Shown: positions 14,788 to 17,832 of the stretch, piece after piece
Position numbering within the stretch: position 1 is the first letter of the stretch
How the letters are laid out: each line of letters starts with the position of its first letter
DNA from: Candidatus Hydrogenedentota bacterium
GTDB taxonomy: Bacteria > Hydrogenedentota > Hydrogenedentia > Hydrogenedentales > SLHB01
Direction: 5' to 3'
NCBI GenBank assembly: GCA_035416745.1
Contig: DAOLNV010000032.1
Span: 37,156-54,987, forward strand
Length of the DNA: 17,832 nt
Notes under the pieces: generated by a model
Databases searched by the model: none
Seen by the model: the letters and a program-made list of their open reading frames with translations, nothing else
What the model was told of the DNA's origin: nothing
Made by a program: the position numbers and the translations under genes

Positions 14788-15297
14788 GTGGACAATCTGC
14801 TCGATAGACTCTGCGACATACTCGATGCCGAACTCGTGCGGCAGGAGACGATTCTCGCCATCTGCCGCAAGAAACGCGACGCTCTTCGCGTGGCCGACAT
14901 TCAAGCCCTCGAAGCGCGCACCGCAGCTCTGGAAGCCGTGCTCCGGGAAAGCTTCGAAGCGGAGGCCGAACGCCATCACCTCCTCCACGCCCTGACCCTC
15001 CAAATGGGACTGCCCCAAGACGCCGTCACGCTGACCCGGTTAGTCGAAGCAGTTCCTGAACCCTGGAAGAGCCGGTTGAAGCACTTCCAGCGTCAATTGA
15101 AAAAGACCCTCGAAACTACCCAATCCGTGACGCGTGGATATGTGCGTGAACTTCGGCATCGCCTGCAGGTTTGCGGCCAGAACTTCGCCCGTCTCGGCTT
15201 TGACTCCAAAGAGGGCAAATCGGGGCTTTACGATTCGCAGGGGTGCCGTCCTGAGACTCCGGGCATTTCTCCTGCGCTGGTAAACCAAAGGGGTTGA
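14788..15297 (+). CDS. flgN: FlgN-type flagellar export chaperone
   Basis: 169 residues. FlgN binds the junction proteins FlgK and FlgL before export by the flagellar type III system. The call rests on size, an almost wholly helical and charged sequence, an N-terminal LLDRLCDILDAELVRQETIL and a Gly/Tyr-containing tail (GLYDSQG) as in FlgN proteins, plus the place before flgL. The start GTG 14788 has GAGG 8 nt upstream; GTG 14779 would overlap that site. It is 6 nt before flgL. Sequence conservation in FlgN is weak, so this is a family-level call. Confidence 0.75.
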   Translation: MDNLLDRLCDILDAELVRQETILAICRKKRDALRVADIQALEARTAALEAVLRESFEAEAERHHLLHALTLQMGLPQDAVTLTRLVEAVPEPWKSRLKHFQRQLKKTLETTQSVTRGYVRELRHRLQVCGQNFARLGFDSKEGKSGLYDSQGCRPETPGISPALVNQRG

Positions 15298-15303
15298 CCT
15301 TCC

Positions 15304-16218
15304 ATGGGCGCTATGCGTGTAACAACGCAATTACTGATGGACCGCTCGCTGCGCAACATCAATTCGCAGCTGAGCCAGATTCTCAAGATGCAGGAACAAT
15401 TGGCGACCGGACTCCGGGTAAACCGTCCCGCCGATGACCCCATCGACGCGCGCCGCGCCGTCAATATCCGGTCTCTCATCCAGAAGAATGAACAATACTT
15501 GGCCAACATCAGCATCGTAGCATCCCCCGTGGAGGAAACAAATACCTCGATCGAGTCCGTGCTCGGTTACTTCAACCGGGCATGGGAACTGACCATCCAG
15601 GGCGCCAACGGAACCAATTCGCAAACCCAGCTCGACAACATCGCCCTCGAAATCAACCAGATTCTCGAGGGAATATTCAATACCGTCAACCACGAAACAA
15701 ACGGACGCTACATCTTCGGCGGAACGCGTACAAGCACTCCTCCCTACGAAGCGACACGAGACGCCAACGGCGAGATCACCGCGGTCGCCTTCGTGGGAAA
15801 CACGGAAGCCGTACGCGTGGCCGTGTCGGACGTGCTCGACCTCCAATACAACGAAACGGGCCCCAAGGTCTTCTCGGAAAACCAGGACATTTTTCAGACC
15901 CTCATTGATGTGCGCGACAACCTCCGCGCCGGCGATCAGACTGCCCTGCAATCGTTGCGGCTGCCCGAGATGGAGACGGTCCAGGAACAGTTGGTCTCAT
16001 CCCTTGCCCGGATGGGCAGCATCCAGAACCGGCTCGAACGCAGCGCCGACGAATTTGAAGACTTCAACCTTCAGTTGCAGACGCAATTGTCCAATACCAT
16101 AGACGCGGACTTTGCGGAAGTCGTCATGCAGCTCAATGCCCATTCAAACGCTTATCGGGCGGCCCTCTACGCCGCCTCGCAAGCCATTCAACCCAGTCTG
16201 ATGGACTTTGTCGAGTAG
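15304..16218 (+). CDS. flgL: Hook-filament junction protein FlgL
   Basis: 304 residues, normal for FlgL (HAP3), which joins the hook-side junction to the filament. The N-terminus MRVTTQLLMDRSLRNINSQ with LATGLRVNRPADDPIDARRAV is the flagellin/FlgL D0-D1 block. NGRYIFGGTRTSTPPY in the middle and AASQAIQPSLMDFVE at the end are typical of FlgL. No signal peptide, consistent with type III export. The ATG at 15304 keeps AAGGGG 10 nt upstream; ATG 15313 (giving MRVTTQ) is the alternative. No flgK lies between flgN and this gene, and no csrA or fliW follows it. Confidence 0.93.
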   Translation: MGAMRVTTQLLMDRSLRNINSQLSQILKMQEQLATGLRVNRPADDPIDARRAVNIRSLIQKNEQYLANISIVASPVEETNTSIESVLGYFNRAWELTIQGANGTNSQTQLDNIALEINQILEGIFNTVNHETNGRYIFGGTRTSTPPYEATRDANGEITAVAFVGNTEAVRVAVSDVLDLQYNETGPKVFSENQDIFQTLIDVRDNLRAGDQTALQSLRLPEMETVQEQLVSSLARMGSIQNRLERSADEFEDFNLQLQTQLSNTIDADFAEVVMQLNAHSNAYRAALYAASQAIQPSLMDFVE

Positions 16219-16291
16219 CAGAGAATTCACCCCTTCCTCGGATATGTGGAAGCTTTCCGCCAGGCACACACCTGGTGTCTCCGAATATCTG

Positions 16292-16320
16292 TTGACCCCG
16301 TTTTCGCAACCCGATAGAAT
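16292..16320 (+). promoter_or_regulatory. Sigma-70 promoter for the lipoprotein gene
   Basis: TTGACC (16292-16297), a 17-nt spacer and TAGAAT (16315-16320) make a good housekeeping promoter with a start near 16327, 59 nt before the GTG. It separates this gene from the flagellar locus. Confidence 0.6.
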
Positions 16321-16385
16321 CACCCCTGTGTAAGCTTCCAATACGGCGCTGATTTTTTCCGCTGGCAGCGCAAGGAGATTCAGGC

Positions 16386-16898
16386 GTGAAGAAGTTCCTC
16401 ACTTTTGCTCTTATCTGCACCGTGACCGGCTGCGGGACCGGCGGGGGCAGCGTTATCGAGAAGGTCAAGTACGATTTCGGGATCGGGGAAAAACCCGAAG
16501 GCTACGTGTCTACCGCGGACATTGTCATGGGCCGGCTCAGTTCCGTCGGTCAGACCGAGCTCAAGCGCATGAATCGCGAAGGACGCCACGGCGAAATACA
16601 ATTCCAGGACGAGGGCGGCCTCAAAGGAAAATACTTCAAGCGCGTCAAAGTCTACGAAGACGCGGTTCCGCTCGAGGCGGGCGCCGTATCGCGCGGCGCC
16701 ACGGATGACCGGGGATACCTCGGATATATCGAGTATACCTATCAGATGTACGAAAGCGCGCGCAAGAACACCCGTGCCGAAGCCGAGGCCGAATCCGCCA
16801 CGGTCCGCACTGGCGAGACGGGACGTGAGGTCTACCGGTACCGGTTCGGCGCAACCGGCGTGTGGGACGGGGGAGAGGGCGAACGCTCCAGACGCTGA
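16386..16898 (+). CDS. Small lipoprotein of unknown function
   Basis: 170 residues. The start GTG at 16386 has AAGGAG 8 nt upstream. The signal MKKFLTFALICTVTGC ends in a lipobox (V-T-G-C16), so Cys16 should be lipidated; with no Asp at +2, outer-membrane sorting is plausible. The mature part is hydrophilic, with GYLGYIEYTYQMYESARKN as its most distinctive stretch and a Glu/Arg-rich end. I recognise no domain. It has its own promoter and no partner gene on the same strand, so a flagellar role is not implied by position alone. Confidence 0.75.
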   Translation: MKKFLTFALICTVTGCGTGGGSVIEKVKYDFGIGEKPEGYVSTADIVMGRLSSVGQTELKRMNREGRHGEIQFQDEGGLKGKYFKRVKVYEDAVPLEAGAVSRGATDDRGYLGYIEYTYQMYESARKNTRAEAEAESATVRTGETGREVYRYRFGATGVWDGGEGERSRR

Positions 16899-17000
16899 CC
16901 TCCGGCACTTACTTGCTTCGCCGCGGAGTCAGTCTGCTCCCATGGCGGGTTCTGTTCCGATGTTGCCGTATGACTCGTTTCGCGAGGCAGGCAGGACGCG

Positions 17001-17456
17001 CTAAGATTGCCGCAGTTCCTCGAGCACCTTCACCTTCGCCTCGATCAGGTCCGGATGGGTCAGATTCAGCAGCCGCCCGAGCTTGTGCGCAATGTAGTCC
17101 TCATGGGCGCTCAACGACCGGTCCGCATAGATCACGCGCCACACCTCGCCGATGATCTCCTTTTTCTCCGCGAGAGTGCAGGTTTCATTGATCTCGTTCG
17201 TAAACTTCCAGATGTCGAAACTCTGCGCGCGGCGCGTGTTCGCGGCTTCAATCAATTCCTCGGCCTGCTCCTGCGACAGCGAAAACCGGGCGCACAAGGT
17301 CTTGATGATATACTCGCATTCCTCTGGCAAGAACTCATTATCTGCCCCCGCCACCTCGAGAAGCAGAACGCACGTCGCGGATTCGATCCGCTCCTGTTTC
17401 GTGATCTCCGGGACGTCCTTCTTCCCGCTGAATACATCCAAAATCCGCCCCAGCAT
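17001..17456 (-). CDS. TerB-like protein
   Basis: 151 residues of the TerB/DjlA-N helical family, named from tellurite resistance, where acidic residues may bind metal. VLLLEVAGADNEFLPEECEYI (about 30-50) and VIYADRSLSAHEDYI (108-122), followed by KLGRLLNLTHPDLIEAK, form the two-fold acidic repeat of the family. The start at 17456 has GGAGG 7 nt upstream; a longer frame to 17507 would begin inside the promoter. No other ter genes are nearby, so a tellurite role should not be assumed. It is a solitary cytoplasmic protein. Confidence 0.82.
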   Translation of the reverse strand: MLGRILDVFSGKKDVPEITKQERIESATCVLLLEVAGADNEFLPEECEYIIKTLCARFSLSQEQAEELIEAANTRRAQSFDIWKFTNEINETCTLAEKKEIIGEVWRVIYADRSLSAHEDYIAHKLGRLLNLTHPDLIEAKVKVLEELRQS

Positions 17457-17477
17457 TGCGTTTCCTCCATCCCCAAA

Positions 17478-17507
17478 AGCATACCACGCCTTGCCCACGC
17501 AGACCAA
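17478..17507 (-). promoter_or_regulatory. Likely promoter of the TerB-like gene
   Basis: On the minus strand, TTGGTC (17507-17502), an 18-nt spacer and TATGCT (17483-17478) with TGG directly before it (extended -10) lead to a start about 15 nt before the ATG at 17456. Confidence 0.4.
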
Positions 17508-17564
17508 AATTCGCAGTCCTGCCCGCGTCCGTCCCCAATCGCCTGATAGGAAAGCCCTTGCTGG

Positions 17565-17832
17565 ATGGATCTTATTGTCTCCATCAAGACAAGAACGAAC
17601 TCATACGGAGACACAGGGAACACGAAGATTAAATCCTCCGAACAGAATGAGAGAGGAAGTATCATTGTGGATTGCGCGGTGGCGCTTCATCGTGAGACGG
17701 GTCCCGGGCTGTTGGAAACAGTGTACGAAGCGGTTCTTGCACGCGATTTGGAGGCCCGGGGTCTGCGCATGGCACGGCAAGTTCCCATCCCCATCGAGCT
17801 CCGCGGGCTCCAATTCGACGAAGGGTTTCGTG
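17565..17832 (+). CDS. GxxExxY family protein (5' part, runs off edge)
   Basis: The frame stays open to the end of the window (89 codons seen; the family is about 125-140). CAVALHRETGPGLLETVYEA contains the G-P-G-L-L-E-T-V-Y signature, and RQVPIPIELRGLQFDEGFR matches the following beta strands of this PD-(D/E)XK-like family. Its biochemical role is not established. The only in-frame ATG is at 17565, with AGGAAAG upstream. That start adds about 30 residues of unremarkable sequence before the conserved part (SIIVDC), so the true start may be a nearer non-ATG codon such as GTG 17667. It is transcribed away from the TerB-like gene. Confidence 0.7.
   Translation, partial: MDLIVSIKTRTNSYGDTGNTKIKSSEQNERGSIIVDCAVALHRETGPGLLETVYEAVLARDLEARGLRMARQVPIPIELRGLQFDEGFR

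Noticed and set aside
16310..16317. Sigma-28 -10 (CCCGATAG) for the lipoprotein gene
   Set aside because: Two of eight bases differ and no TAAA-like -35 is present; the overlapping sigma-70 site fits much better.
16904..16918. Second sigma-54 promoter (CGGCAC...TTGCT)
   Set aside because: The GG-to-GC spacing is one base short, sigma-54 spacing is strict, and no plus-strand gene starts nearby.

Overview
The window (about 60% G+C by eye) comes from a flagellated diderm bacterium. L-ring and P-ring genes (flgH, flgI) require an outer membrane. The Tat-type Cys sulfatase, DUF4015-like glycosidase, TerB and GxxExxY genes would fit a Planctomycetes/Hydrogenedentes-like or deltaproteobacteria-like lineage. 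That placement is inference; there is no rRNA or other decisive marker.

Layout. (1) 1-2191: a lone sulfatase gene on the minus strand, flanked on both sides by non-coding DNA with REP-like hairpins and a dispersed 24-nt repeat. (2) 2192-4201: a 669-residue TPR-like/one-TM protein of unknown function. (3) 4357-7216: a promoter followed by mutL-miaA, with a 4-nt stop/start overlap. (4) 7232-7807: a minus-strand 5-formyl-THF cyclo-ligase, convergent with miaA. Its promoter diverges from a second, extended -10 promoter that makes a strongly folded leader ahead of a DUF4015-type putative glycoside hydrolase (8091-9710). (5) 9843-16218: a flagellar locus, flgF-flgG-flgA-flgH-flgI-flgJ(rod-binding only)-flgN-flgL. 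(6) 16292-17832: a small lipoprotein, a TerB-like protein on the minus strand, and the 5' part of a GxxExxY gene running off the right edge.

How the genes work together. The flagellar locus encodes distal rod proteins (FlgF, FlgG), the P-ring and its chaperone (FlgI, FlgA), the L-ring (FlgH), the rod-assembly factor (FlgJ N-domain), the export chaperone for junction proteins (FlgN) and a hook-filament junction protein (FlgL). Two promoter-like sites suggest staged control: a full sigma-54 (-24/-12) match ahead of flgF, and a sigma-28-type site with a perfect -10 (GCCGATAA) in the only sizeable gap inside the locus, directly ahead of flgN-flgL. The usual neighbours flgM and flgK are absent from the places where they often sit.

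The least explained elements are the four-hairpin leader at about 7925-8090, the folded 5' leader of the flagellar operon (9870-10048) with a hairpin touching the flgF ribosome binding site, and the 669-residue protein. No CRISPR array, insertion sequence, rRNA or tRNA was seen.
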